Assembly (NCBI GenBank): GCA_963580285.1
Contig: CAUZLF010000747.1
Span: forward strand, 62,001-126,000
Direction: 5' to 3'
Source: Lucinisca nassula
Taxonomy: Eukaryota > Mollusca > Bivalvia > Lucinida > Lucinidae
DNA: 64,000 bases
Part shown: positions 24,501 to 35,312 of the stretch, piece after piece
Layout: each line of letters starts with the position of its first letter
How positions within the stretch are numbered: position 1 is the first letter of the stretch
The notes under the pieces: generated by a model
The model's input: only the letters and a program-made list of their open reading frames with translations
Database searches by the model: none
Told to the model about the DNA's origin: nothing
Position numbers and translations under genes: made by a program

Positions 24501-25850
24501 GGCTTTTTTTTTTGAAAAACTTTTTCATCGCTCTTGCACCTTTATTTATCGATGAATTTTAATATAACTTCACACAAATGTTGGGTATGAAGTATCTCGA
24601 GCAAGTTCGACTTTCCGGTTCCTGTTTTCAAGGTCAAGGTCACTGTGGTTATCTTTAGAAAACTTTGTGACCGCTCTAGTGCCGACATTTATGGATGGAT
24701 TTTAATACAACTTCACACAAATGTTTGGTATGATTATATCTCGAGCGATTCCAACTTTCAGGGTCCAGGGCTGAAGGTTACTGTGGCACTTTTAGGAAAA
24801 CTTGGTCATCGCTCTTGCGCCTTCATTTATTGATGGATTTTAATATAACTTCACACAATAGTTGGGTATCATGTTATCTCGAGTGACTTTGACTTTCAGG
24901 GTCAGGGCTGAACGTCAAGGTCACTGTGGCTATTTTTAAAAAAACTTGGTCATTGCTCTAGTGTCCACATTTATAAATGGATTGAAAGATAACTTCATAC
25001 AAATGTTGGGTATGATGATATCACGAGTGAGTTCAACTTTCAGGGTCTGGGGTCAAGGTCACTGTGGCTGTTTTCAGAAACAATAGTGATTGATCTAGTG
25101 CCTACATTTATGGATGGATTTTAATATAACTTCACACAAATGTTGGCAATAATGATATCTTGAGCGAGTTCGACTTTCAGTGTCTGTTGCTGTAGGTCAA
25201 GGTCACTGTGACTATTTTAGGAAAGCTTTGTCATCGCTCTTGCGCTCTCATTTATTGATGGATTTTAATATAACTTGACACAAATGTTTGGTATGATGAT
25301 ATCTTGAGTGACTTTGACTTTTCGGGTCTGGGGCTGAAGGTCAAGGTCATTGTGGCTATTTTTTAGAATAACTTGATCATTGCTCTAGTGTCCACATTTA
25401 TTGATAGTTTTAAGATAACTTCATACAAATGTTGGGTATGAAGTTCAACTTTCAGGGTCTGGGGCTCAAAGTCAAGGTCACTGTGGCTATTTCTAGGAAA
25501 AACTTTGTCATCACTCTTAAGTACCTACATTTATTTATGGATATAATGTAATTTTACACAAATGCTAGGCTAGGCTTTTTTAATTTGTCTTGCGCGAGGG
25601 GATTTGTATCGTCTGTGATGCTTTGTTATTACTTGGTAGTTTGTAGCATTTTTTATCAAATATAGATTTCATTTTCATTTTTTTGCAGTGGAAAGGCTTG
25701 AAAACAGGATGATAAGGGGTACTTTTTGGTTCTCTTTCATTTGCAGCAGTTTATAAGGTTGTTTTACAGTAGAAAAATGTTTGATAACTTGCCCTTATCC
25801 ATCTTAGGCCCCCAAAGGCGAGCTATGTTGTCTTCTGACAACTCTTGTTT
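21554..25850 (+). mobile_element. Helitron-like element with 149-bp array in 1,042-bp higher-order repeats
   Basis: The left end is TAGCTCGCCTTACGAAAG with GGTGTCGGCGTCAGCGTCGG. The right end has hairpin GTTGTC-TTCT-GACAAC (25827-25842) followed by TCTTGTTT. The interrupted Penelope tail reads cleanly across the insertion at a T/T site with no obvious target duplication, as described for Helentron-type elements. Between the ends is only tandem array; no Rep/helicase gene. Confidence 0.7.
21900..25560 (+). repeat. Tandem array, ~149-bp monomer, seven-monomer higher-order unit
   Basis: Each monomer has GGTCAAGGTCACTGTGGC, ATTTATGGATGGATTTT and ACTTCACACAAATGTTGGGT. A variant monomer with GGTCACTATTTTCAGGG occurs at 22082, 23125 and 24167, spaced 1,043 and 1,042 bp, which marks three near-identical higher-order units. 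Confidence 0.9.
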
Positions 25851-26037
25851 TTGTTATGGTTTGTCTTTGAGTGTGTGTCTTGCTTATACTATTTTGTTTT
25901 GGATAGCCAATTGACCATTTTGTGGGAAAGTAACTGTCCTTTTGGCTTTCCGCTATAATTGATGTTTTAATTAGGTTCTAGTTGTTGAACGTTTGTGCTT
26001 CTTTCCCTTTGGTGTCTCTGATTGGAGCTGTGGGTTA
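25849..26037 (+). mobile_element. Penelope-like 3' tail, second part
   Basis: It resumes the tail interrupted at 21553: GTTATGGTTTGTCTTTGAG, GGATAGCCAATTGACCAT, GTAACTGTCCTTTTGGC. It is itself interrupted by a SINE at 26053 and finishes at 26296-26330 with CTGATCATAGCC. Confidence 0.8.
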
Positions 26038-26052
26038 TTACTATGTATTCCT

Positions 26053-26280
26053 TTTATTTTTGATTTCGGTTTTACGGCCCTTTTAAGATTATTGAACTCA
26101 TATAAAGCCGATCGTGAATCAGAGGTGGGCGAAAACCGGAGTATACGGAGAAAAACTACCTGACCGTCCGTTGCAGAACTTGGCGTCTCACATGCTACCC
26201 GAGCGAGGCTCGAACCACAGCGATGAGATACCTAATGAATAACAGACAGCGCTCTTATCCACTAAGCCACGGAAACCCGT
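26053..26280 (-). mobile_element. tRNA-derived SINE with target duplication
   Basis: Same family as 15551-16018, reversed: CGTGGCTTAGTGGATAAGAG head at the right, body to the left. It is flanked by TTACTATGTATTCCT (26038-26052) and TTACTATCTATTCCT (26281-26295), a 15-base duplication with one mismatch. Confidence 0.85.
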
Positions 26281-26399
26281 TACTATCTATTCCTGATCAT
26301 AGCCTTCACTACTATTTTACAGTGGAAAATTAAAACAAGAGGGCCATGATGGCCCTGGATCGCTCACCTGATCCATAGTGTAACAAGTGGGCCCCAGAG

Positions 26400-28750
26400 A
26401 GGGCCATTATTGGCCCCAGGGCTTTAATGTACATAATGTTGAGGGAGGTCTTAAAGGTGAAGCTTCATACCAAACATCAACAAAGGCTAAAATTTGAACA
26501 ATCTTGTCAAAGGTCCACTAGATGAAGCTACACATCAAATATCAAAGACCTGGGCCTAGCGGTTTCAGAGAAGAAGATTTTTAAAGATTTTCCCTATATA
26601 AGCCTATGTAAAATCAAAGGGCCCCGGGACAGGGGCATTTTTTGCCCCAGCACTATAGTTTGAACAATCTTGGTAGGGGTCCACTAGATGAAGCTTCATA
26701 CCAAATATCAAAGTTCTGGGCCTTGTGGTTTCAGAGAAGAAGATTTTTAAAGATTTTCCCTATATAAGCCTATGTAAAACCAAAGGGCCCCGTGGCAGGG
26801 GGGGATTTTTTGTCCCAGCACTATAATTTGAACAATCTTGGTAGGGGTCCACTAGACGAAGCTTCATACCAAATATCAAAGTCCTGGGCCTTGTGGTTTC
26901 AGAGAAGAAGATTTTTAAAGATTTTCCCTATATAAGCCTATGTAAAATCAAAGGGCCCCGGGACAGGGGCATTTTTTGCCCCAGCACTATAGTTTGAACA
27001 ATCTTGGTAGGGGTCCACTAGATGAAGCTTCATACCAAATATCAAAGTTCTGGGCCTTGTGGTTTCAGAGAAGAAGATTTTTAAAGATTTTCCCTATATA
27101 AGCCTATGTAAAACCAAAGGGCCCCGTGGCAGGGGGGGATTTTTTGTCCCAGCACTATAATTTGAACAATCTTGGTAGGGGTCCACTAGACGAAGCTTCA
27201 TACCAAATATCAAAGTCCTGGGCCTTGTGGTTTCAGAGAAGAAGATTTTTAAAGATTTTCCCTATATAAGCCTATGTAAAACCAAAGGGCCCCGGGGCAG
27301 GGGCATTTTTGGCCCCAGCACTAAAATTGGAACAATCTTGGTAGGGGTCCACTAGATGAAGCTTCATACCAAATATCAAAGTCCTGGGCCTTGTGGTTTT
27401 AGAGAAGAAAATTTTTAAAGATTTTCCCTATATAAGCCTATGTAAAACCAAAGGGCCCCGTGGCGGGGGCATTTTTGGCCCCAGCACTATAATTTGAACA
27501 ATCTTGGTAGGGGTCCACTAGATGAAGCTTCATACCAAATATATAAGACCTGGGCCTTGTGGTTTCAGAGAAGAAGATTTTTAAAAATTTTCCCTATATA
27601 AGCCAATGTAAAAGCAAAGGGCCCCGTGGCGGGGGCATTTTTGTCCCAGCACTAAAATTTGAACAATCTTGGTAGGGGTCCACTAGATGAAGCTTCATAC
27701 CAAATATCAAAGTCCTGGGCCTTGTGGTTTCAGAAAAGAAAATTTTTAAAGATTTTCCCTATATAAGCCCATGTAAAACCAAAGGGCCCCGTGGCGGGGG
27801 CATTTTTTGTCCCAGCACTAAAATTTGAACAATCTTGGTAGGGGTCCACTAGATGAAGCTTCATACCAAATATCAAAGACCTGGGCCTTGTGGTTTCAGA
27901 GAAGAAGATTTTTTAAGATTTTCCCTATATAAGCCTATGTAAAACCAAAGGGCCCCGGGGCGGGGGCATTTTTGGCCCCAGCACTGTAATTTGAACAATC
28001 TTGGTAGGGGTCAACTAGATGAAGCTTCATACCAAATATCAAAGACCTGGGCCTTGTGGTTTCAGAGAAGAAGATTTTTAAAGATTTTCCCTATATAAGC
28101 CAATGTAAAACCAAAGGGCCCTGTGGCGGGGGCTTTTTTTGTCCCAGCACTATAATTTGAACAATCTTGGTAGGGGTCCACTAGATGAAGCTTCATACCA
28201 AATATCAAAGTCCTGGGCCTTGTGGTTTCAGAGTAGAAGATTTTTGAAGATTTTCCCTATATAAGCCTATGTAAAACCAAAGGGCCCTGGGGCGGGGGCA
28301 TTTTTGGCCCCAGCACTATAATTTGAACAATCTTGGTAGGGGTCCACTAGATGAAGCTTCATACCAAATATCAAAGACCTGGGCCTTGTGGTTTCAGAGA
28401 AGAAGATTTTTAAAGATTTTCCCTATATAAGCCAATGTAAAACCAAAGGGCCCCGTGGCGGGGGCATTTTTCGTCCCAGCACTCAAATTTGAACAATCTT
28501 GGTAGGGGTCCACTAGATGAAGCTTCATACCAAATATCAAAGTCCTGGGCCTTGTGGTTTCAGAGAAGAAGATTTTTAAAGATTTTCCCTATATAAGCCT
28601 ATGTAAAACCAAAGGGCCCCCGTGCGGGGGCATTTTTGGCCCCAGCACTATAATTTGAACAATCTTGGTAGGGGTCCACTAGATGAAGCTTCATACCAAA
28701 TAACAAAGACCTGGGCCTTGTGGTTTCAGAGAAGAAGATTTTTTAAGTTT
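26400..28750 (-). repeat. Tandem array, 167-bp monomer, ~14 copies
   Basis: Monomers share GAACAATCTTGGTAGGGGTC, ATGAAGCTTCATACCAAATA, TGGGCCTTGTGGTTTCAGAG and TTTTCCCTATATAAGCC. The first four copies form two identical 334-bp dimers: the variant AAATCAAAGGGCCCCGGGAC starts at 26612 and 26946, and AACCAAAGGGCCCCGTGGCA at 26778 and 27112. Confidence 0.92.
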
Positions 28751-28759
28751 TTGGTGAAA

Positions 28760-29490
28760 AAAATCTGTTTTTGGCTCCTGTGACCTAGATGTGCAACGGA
28801 CCGGAACCATTTGACCCATATTCAAACTTGACCGAGATATTGTCATGATGATCATTCTGAGCAAGTTTGATTAAGATTGGACCAAAATTGTGGCCCCTAG
28901 GGTGTTCACAAGGTTTTTATATGATTTGACCCGCTGACCTACTTTTTAACCCGATATGACCCATATTCGAACTGGACTGAAATATTGTCACAATGGTCAT
29001 TCTGAGCAAGTTTCATGATAATTGGACCAAAACAGTGGCCTTCAGAGTGTTCACAAGGTTTTTCTATGATTTGACCTACTGACCTACTTTTTGACCGGAC
29101 ATGACCCATATTCGAACTTGACCAAGATATTGTCATGATGATCATTCTGAGCAAGTTTGATTATGATTGGACCAAAATTGTGGCCTCTAGGGTGTTCACA
29201 AGGTTTTTCTATGATTTGACCCGCTGACCTACTTTTTAAGCCGACATGATCCATATTCAAACTTCACTAAAATATTGTCACAATGATCATTCTGAGCAAG
29301 TTTGATGATGATTGGACCAAAACTGTGCCCTCTAGAGTGTTCACAAGGTTTTTCTATGATTTGACCTACTGACCTACTTTTTCACCCGACATGACCCATA
29401 TTCGAACTTGACCGAGATATTGTCATGATGATCATTCTGAGCAAGTTTGATGATGATTGGACCAAAACTGTGGCCTCTAGTTTGTTCACA
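28760..29490 (-). repeat. Tandem array, ~145-bp monomer, five copies
   Basis: CATTCTGAGCAAGTTT recurs near 28853, 28998, 29142, 29288 and 29433, with GTGTTCACAAGGTTTTTCTA and TGACCTACTTTTT between. Confidence 0.88.
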
Positions 29491-29597
29491 AGAAAAAGTT
29501 TACGCACGACGGACGACGGACGACGGACGACGCACGACGACGCCGGACATCTTACGGTCACAAAAGCTCACCATGACCTTCGGTCAGGTGAGCTAAA

Positions 29598-30171
29598 AAT
29601 GGCATTAACTTCGAAACCTTTGCAGATATTTGAACACAACTTTCATAAAAATGCTCATTTATCAATCTACCATCTGCCATTAGATTTAAGGCCTATTTTT
29701 AATGCTTACTGGTTGCCGTAGGAACAAAAATGAAAAAAAAAAAAAAAAAAAAAAAAAAGAAAACAAAAATACTTAAAAATCATCTCCTCAGAAACCATAT
29801 GCCCTATGAGGCTGAGGGTTTACGATAATATACATCATATTTGCCTTTTCAGTTTTTTTTTTCATGAAATTCGGTTCCTTAGATTTGTTGCTATGGCAAC
29901 TTAAAGTTTCCATTGACTTATAATGGAGAAAATTGACAATGGTATTTGCAGCCTCACTTTATAGATATCTTGACAAAATCTTTCAAAGAAATGTTCCCTT
30001 AGCAATCTACTATGTGCTTTATGATTTTAGGCCTATTGCTCATTATTGTGCTGGTTGCCCTGGAAACCATTATGATAACAATAATAGGAAAAAGAATCAT
30101 CTCCTCAGAAACCGTATGTTCTATGAGGCTAAGTCTTTATGGAAAATTTACAACATTTGCCTTTTCAGGTT
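29598..30171 (+). repeat. X-box dispersed repeat, about 1.6 units
   Basis: It contains GTTGCTATGGCAAC at 29887-29900, an A run at 29731-29758, and CATCTCCTCAGAAACC twice. It is interrupted at 30171 by a hammerhead fragment. Confidence 0.75.
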
Positions 30172-30287
30172 TGCCGGATCATTACAGGGTCACTGATGAG
30201 GCTTTATTAGCCGAAACTACGTAGTTTGACCCATCTTCTTTCTTATGAATGTTTTCATTGCTCTTAAAGGAACTCATTTTTGATTTT
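30172..30287 (+). mobile_element. Hammerhead-bearing retrozyme fragment, 5' truncated
   Basis: The X-box unit breaks at CCTTTTCAGGTTT and resumes at about 30288. The block begins GCCGGATCATTACAGGG and ends CTCATTTTTGATTTTTATTT, the same 3' end as at 19828. Confidence 0.8.
30187..30232 (+). ncRNA. Type I hammerhead ribozyme
   Basis: Same fold as at 19722: GGGTCA/TGACCC stem I, CTGATGAG, GGC/GCC stem II, GAAA, CTAC/GTAG stem III. The cleavage triplet is GTT, which is still an allowed NUH site. Confidence 0.9.
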
Positions 30288-30603
30288 TATTTATAATGTT
30301 GTTTTTTTCAAGAAATTTGGTTTAATTTGGTTGCTATGAAAACTTAGTTTCCATTGACTAATACCTGGGAAAGTTGAAAAAAAAAATGGAATTAACTGCT
30401 ACGGCTTTGCAGACATTTTAACAAAACTATCCTAGAAATATTTTTAGGCAATAATGTATCAGGGATATGATTTTAGGCCAACTGGTCACTTTTATTGGTT
30501 GCCATGGAAACCAAATGTGCCCCAAAATAGAATATAAAACACATTCTCGAAAAACATATGCTTTATCAGGTTGAAACATTATGGAGATATTCACCGCATT
30601 TGC
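30288..30603 (+). repeat. X-box dispersed repeat, left flank of the Penelope copy
   Basis: It has TTTGGTTGCTATGAAAACTT, TTGGTTGCCATGGAAACC and a break at TTCACCGCATTTGC, where the Penelope copy begins. The repeat resumes at 33052. Confidence 0.7.
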
Positions 30604-32480
30604 GGTCATGTAATTACTGGCAATTTGAAAATTATTCCTGATTCTAGGATAAGGAATATAATTTCTAAAGGACCGAAATATCGGTTTCCTTCTAATATTG
30701 ATTTCAGTAAATGTAGAGATGAAATCGCTGCTTCCTTGAATGAATTCGGTAATCGATGGTGTAAGCGAGAGTATGTTGAGCATAAAGCCCTTAAGGACTG
30801 GAAACTTAGCATTTTAAAACTAGTGAATAAACGCATTTCTTTCTATTCTCAAAATACTAACTTATTACCTCCTAAGCCCAAGACGTCTTTACGTCATCTT
30901 AAACTAGGTATTCAAGAATTTCATTAGAAGTTTGTTTTGGCCCCTGCAGACAAGGCCGCTAACAACGTCGTCGTTGTGTGACGGCTCCACTATGTTAACA
31001 CGCTTAAGCAGGAGCTTGGTGGTACTAAGGCCTATGAACTTCAGCCTTTAGCTGAAGAGAGAGCTATAGTAGATAAACATGTTTGTCTTTCAGCCACCAA
31101 GTTTGCTGTGTGTGTTAACGAAGGCCAAGACAAGCTTCCTACGCTATACTGGTTACCAAAACTTCATAAAAAACCTTACAAAGCACGGTTTATTGCAAAT
31201 TCTAGCTCTTGCACTACCACTGAACTTTCTAAATTATTAACTTCCTGTCTTACTGCTATTAAAACGCATGTAATTAAATATTGTGATAAAGTCTTTGAAA
31301 GATCAGGAAGAAATCTGTTTTGGTCTATAAAAAATTCGAATGAGGTTTTAAATAAATTGAAATCTAGACATTTTCGTGCTTCTAGTCTGTCTACCTACGA
31401 TTTTTCCACTCTTTACACTACACTTCCTCATAATCTTATAAAAGAAAAGCTTAATGATTTAATTGAATGGGCTTTTCACAGAGAAGATTCTCTCTATCTT
31501 GCATGTAATGTCAGAAATGCATTTTTCACTTCTAAAGAGCATAAGAATTATACACTTTGGTCATGTCAGAAAGTGTGTGATGCCCTCACCTTTCTACTTG
31601 ACAATATTTATATTAGATTCGGTACTAAGTTATTTAGACAAATTGTGGGTATTCCGATGGGTACTAATTGCGCACCTCTTGTGGCTGATCTGTTCTTGTA
31701 TTGTTATGAAAGAGACTTCATTTTGTCGCTTTCCATTGATAACCAATCTGAAATTATTGAAGCTTTTAGCTCTACTTCTAGATATTTAGATGATTTATTA
31801 AATATTGATAATACCTATTTTGATGGTTTGATCAGTCAGATTTACCCCCTAGAACTTCAGTTAAATAAAGCAAATTCTTCTGATACCGAGGCGGTTTTTT
31901 TGATTTACATCTATCTATTGTAGATGGGTTTGTTTCGTGCAAAATTTATGATAAACACGATGACTTTGATTTTGAGATTGTAAATTTTCCTTTTTTGGAT
32001 GGTGATGTTCCTCGTGCGCCATCCTATGGCGTTTATATTTCGCAATTAATTCGATTTGCTAGAGTGTGTAGTCATGTAACTGACTTCAACACTCGTAATA
32101 AATTATTAACGGCTAAACTCCTTAATCAGGGTTATCGGTACCATAAACTACGCAAAGCCTTTTTAAAATTTTATAGACGCCATTCTGATTTAATTTCAAA
32201 ATTCAATATTGGACTTAAATCTCTTCTGCAACAAGGTCTATCGGAACCCGAATTTTATGGTGACTTAGCATATAAATTCAGAAAAATATATAACCGCAAT
32301 GACTTCAGCACCCAATTTCGTAAAATCATTCTTCGATATAAAAAGATTGGGTACAACATGGATATTATACGACAGACTGCATGCATGGTAGTTAACCCAA
32401 TCACGGTTGGCAACTTTGCTTCCCTCTTTAATTGCATGCCGGTGGGTCAGGCCTCAGATTCTATGACGGCTCCAACGTAA
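30604..32480 (+). pseudogene. Penelope-like element reverse transcriptase, longest copy
   Basis: This is the best-preserved copy. 30604-30924 encodes the N-terminal region (RISFYSQNTNLLPPKPKT, LKLGIQEFH) and ends in a TAG. After that KFVLAPADKAANNVVVV is read, then a TGA. 31108-31920 is open with the RT core: LPTLYWLPKLHKKPYKARFI, STYDFSTLYTTLPH, RQIVGIPMGTNCAPLVADLF (motif B) and SRYLDDLLN (motif C, YxDD). One frameshift near 31900 leads to the C-terminal part ending at 32480 (KIILRYKKIGYN, VNPITVGNFASLFNC). No GIY-YIG endonuclease is visible in these frames. Two stops and a frameshift make it inactive as it stands. Its 3' tail follows at 32481. Assignment to Penelope-like elements rests on the LPKLHK, IPMGTxCAP and YxDD motifs. 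Confidence 0.85.
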
Positions 32481-33050
32481 AGGCTTATTGAAAATTAGAG
32501 AGATAATGTCGGTTGGTGCCTGATGCTCTGTCTCTGGTCGGGCTCATCGGAGTCTAACTGTTGGTTTTCTTTTGCTCCAGCATTTCAGTGGTTTCTTGCT
32601 GTCGAGTCCTCACCGTTGTCTCACCTCTGTGGTTCTTAGATTTTTGTGTTCACGGAGATGTTGCACTGATGAGTTAGGAGGCCTTCATGCGGACTGAACA
32701 AATTATTTGTCTAAATCGCGACGGAAGTAAGGGCGAGGATTGTGGCCACGTAAAATCGATTTAAGCCCCCCAGTGGAAACATTTCACTGACCGTTCCAAG
32801 GCGGCTCTTCTGTGGCGATTTATTTATGTTGTTGTTTGTTACTTACTGTGTGTATCACTTGTGTCTTTTGGTTTTGGATGGCCATATGGCCATTTTGTGG
32901 GAAAGTAACTGTCCTTATGGCCTTCCTTTGTTTAGGTTTCCATTATGGTCTGGTCGCTTAATGTTTGTATTTCTTTCCCTTTGGTGTCTTTTATGGGTGG
33001 AGTAAGTTAATTGTATCAATTCCTGATCTTTGTTTTACTTCTACTTTATA
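32481..33050 (+). mobile_element. Penelope-like 3' tail, complete reference copy
   Basis: It follows the stop at 32478-32480. Landmarks: GGTTGGTGCCTGATGCTCTG, GTTCACGGAGATGTTGCACT, CGTAAAATCGATTTAAGCCC, TGGCCATTTTGTGGGAAAGT, TTCCTGATCTTTG. Solitary pieces occur at many other places in the window in both orientations. Confidence 0.85.
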
Positions 33051-33051
33051 C

Positions 33052-33440
33052 CATCTCCTCATAAACCATATGCTTATGAGACTGAGGAAATATTCATTAT
33101 GATTGCCTTTACGGTTTTGGTGTTTTGTTTAATGAAATTTGTCTCTTAAGTTTGGTTTCTAGGAAAAGTTAAGAGTTTCGATATACTTATAATGGGGAAA
33201 ATTGAAAACTGACTGTTACACCTTTCAATATATTTTAAAAACGTTCATTGAAATGTCCATTAAACAATTATTTTTGCCTTATGATTTTAAAACTAAATGG
33301 TTGCTATGGTTGTCAATTGTCGTCTGTGGTCTTTCAACAACACATTCAAGAGGCATCAGACCTGAAGCCACAAAGCTGATTGGGTCAAAATTGTATATGT
33401 AGGCTCTTTGGGCGTAAGGCTTCCATGGTTAATTAAAATA
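33052..33440 (+). repeat. X-box dispersed repeat, right flank of the Penelope copy
   Basis: It resumes with CCATCTCCTCATAAACCATA and runs to GGCTTCCATGGTTAATTAAA, where the 4.7 kb inverted-repeat element was inserted. Confidence 0.7.
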
Positions 33441-33679
33441 CAGACCAGCTACCGGTAATAACCCATATTATATTTTGCTCCGCGGTAAAAGGTTTTTTTT
33501 TTCTCGGAGAACAAGCGAGAAATGTCTCCGAGAAGAAAAAAATTTCGCGTTTAAAAGCGGTTAATTTCACCGCGAAACGCCGCGAAATTTCTCCGTTAAC
33601 ATCGCTTTTTCTCAGAGAAAGCCACTTAGTACAGGTGAAGTCGTTCACGGTGTTTCTCCGCGAAATCTGCCTATACCTA

Positions 33680-34184
33680 CATGTATATTTGTTCATGTGC
33701 ATGTATTTTTTTTTCATGCATTAAAATTTGGTACACACATTTTGAAGCATATGATGAAATGCATCGTTAAGTATGATTTTTATCCGGTTGGAATCAAAAT
33801 GATTTGCATCTTATGCACTTTACAACGCAGAATGAAAATGATGACTGTTTTCTGTGTTCCTTGTTTTACTGTTGTGTAAACGCTTCATAAATTGAAAACT
33901 GTTGATTTTCTATCGGTTCACCATATTGGGAGTACTTTATTTTTTTCTCAAGTAAATACTTTAGAAAAATCAAACTCAATGTATATGATAACGGGGATCC
34001 TGCTTGTACATGTATGTGTGGGCGCTGATCTCACTGTACATTTTGGTTGACCTTTTTCTTACACTGCGAGTAATTAAACATCACTGATGCTTACACTTAA
34101 GCTCACATGTTTAAGAGAAGGCGACGGAAGCCCGCTTGTATTTCTTGCCTTTACAATTCAATTTTGCTCATATATGTACATTAA
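33680..34184. other. Unassigned sequence inside the inverted-repeat element
   Basis: AT-rich, no supported gene. It could be the original internal part of the element. Confidence 0.4.
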
Positions 34185-34402
34185 ACTATTTCAGACTGGA
34201 AACCCCTAAACGGGTACCGTGACAAACAGTGCAGGCCCAGATCAGACGCCACAGAACGCGGCGTCTGATCAGGGCCTACACAGTTTGCAAAAAGTTCGGC
34301 CATTTTCCTTTTTTTTGAAGAAAACACAACCTGAAACCCCTAAATTTTGAAATGGACGCATGCCATATATAAGGAGACAGATTCCATTTGGTACAAAAAT
34401 GG
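34185..34402. mobile_element. piggyBac-like MITE with hairpin
   Basis: TTAA flanks both ends (34181-34184, 34403-34406). The hairpin 34222-34293 pairs AGATCAGACGCC with GGCGTCTGATC. It is homologous to 35667-35888; its left end has diverged. Confidence 0.65.
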
Positions 34403-34506
34403 TTAATATGGGGAAATTGCGCAGCAAGCATTCCAAGGCTGCATATAAATAAAAATCAAAAATGAGTTCCTTTAAAAGCAATGAAAACATTCATAAGAAA
34501 CAAGAT

Positions 34507-34552
34507 GGGTCATACTACGTAGTTTCGGCTAATAAAGCCTCATCAGTGACCC
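34507..34552 (-). ncRNA. Type I hammerhead ribozyme, array monomer 1
   Basis: Sense strand: GGGTCA, CTGATGAG, GGC-TTTATTA-GCC, GAAA, CTAC/GTAG, GTA, TGACCC. All core bases are intact. Confidence 0.92.
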
Positions 34553-34886
34553 TGTAATGATCCAGCAAAGAAAGCGAGAGGAAACATACTGCAATTTTGC
34601 GAATTTCGAATAGGCATTCGATTCAAAGACTGATATAAATCAAAATGGGGTCCAAATAATTAAAAACAGTCTAGAATGAGTCTAAACCAATACTTTATTT
34701 CTGATTTCTCAGAATATTCACACTGATCTCAAAGGATCAAAAGTAAAATATAAACTGCACTATATTTGATGTACGGGGAGACGTTTTACGGCCGCCACAC
34801 GGCACAACACCAGCTGCAGTGAAGGCAAATAAAAATCAAAAATGAGTTCCTTTAAGAGCAATGAAAACATTCATAAGAAACAAGAT

Positions 34887-34932
34887 GGGTCATACTACGT
34901 AGTTTCGGCTAATAAAGCCTCATCAGTGACCC
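34887..34932 (-). ncRNA. Type I hammerhead ribozyme, array monomer 2
   Basis: Identical in all core and stem positions to the copy at 34507. Confidence 0.92.
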
Positions 34933-35266
34933 TCTAATGATCCAGCAAAGAAAGCGAGAGGAAACATACTGCAATTTTGCGAATTTCGAATAGGCAGTCG
35001 ATTCAAAGACTGATATAAATCAAAATGGGGTCCAAATAATTAAAAACAGTCTAGAATGAGTCTAAACCAATACTTTATTTCTGATTTCTCAGAATATTCA
35101 CACTGATCTCAAAGGACCAAAAGTAAAATATAAACTGCACTATGGTTGATGTACGGGGAGACGTTTTACGGCCGCCACACGACACAACACCAGCTGCAGT
35201 GAAGACAAATAAAAATCAAAAATGAGTTCCTTTAAAAGCAATGAAAACATTCATAAGAAACAAGAT

Positions 35267-35312
35267 GGGTCATACTACGTAGTTTCGGCTAATAAAGCCT
35301 CAGCAGTGACCC
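35267..35312 (-). ncRNA. Hammerhead ribozyme with core mutation, array monomer 3
   Basis: Same fold, but the core reads CTGCTGAG instead of CTGATGAG, which should abolish or strongly reduce cleavage. Confidence 0.85.

Larger units (their letters stand above)
26334..29597 (-). mobile_element. Helitron-like/pearl-type element with two arrays
   Basis: The left end is AACAAGAG followed by hairpin GGGCCATGATGGCCC (26341-26355) and GATCGCTCACCTGATCC; the right end is GGTCAGGTGAGCTAAAAAT, preceded by an ACGG-type microsatellite (29508-29540). Inside are a 167-bp array (26400-28750) and a 145-bp array (28760-29490). No protein frame. Confidence 0.7.

Noticed and set aside
26400..28750. CRISPR-like array
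   Set aside because: The 167-bp units are contiguous near-identical monomers with no short repeat/unique spacer pattern, and the DNA is animal.
32665..32700. CTGATGAG in the Penelope-like 3' tail as another hammerhead
   Set aside because: GTTGCACTGATGAGTTAGGAG lacks a following stem II and GAAA; no ribozyme fold can be drawn. It recurs in all tail copies.
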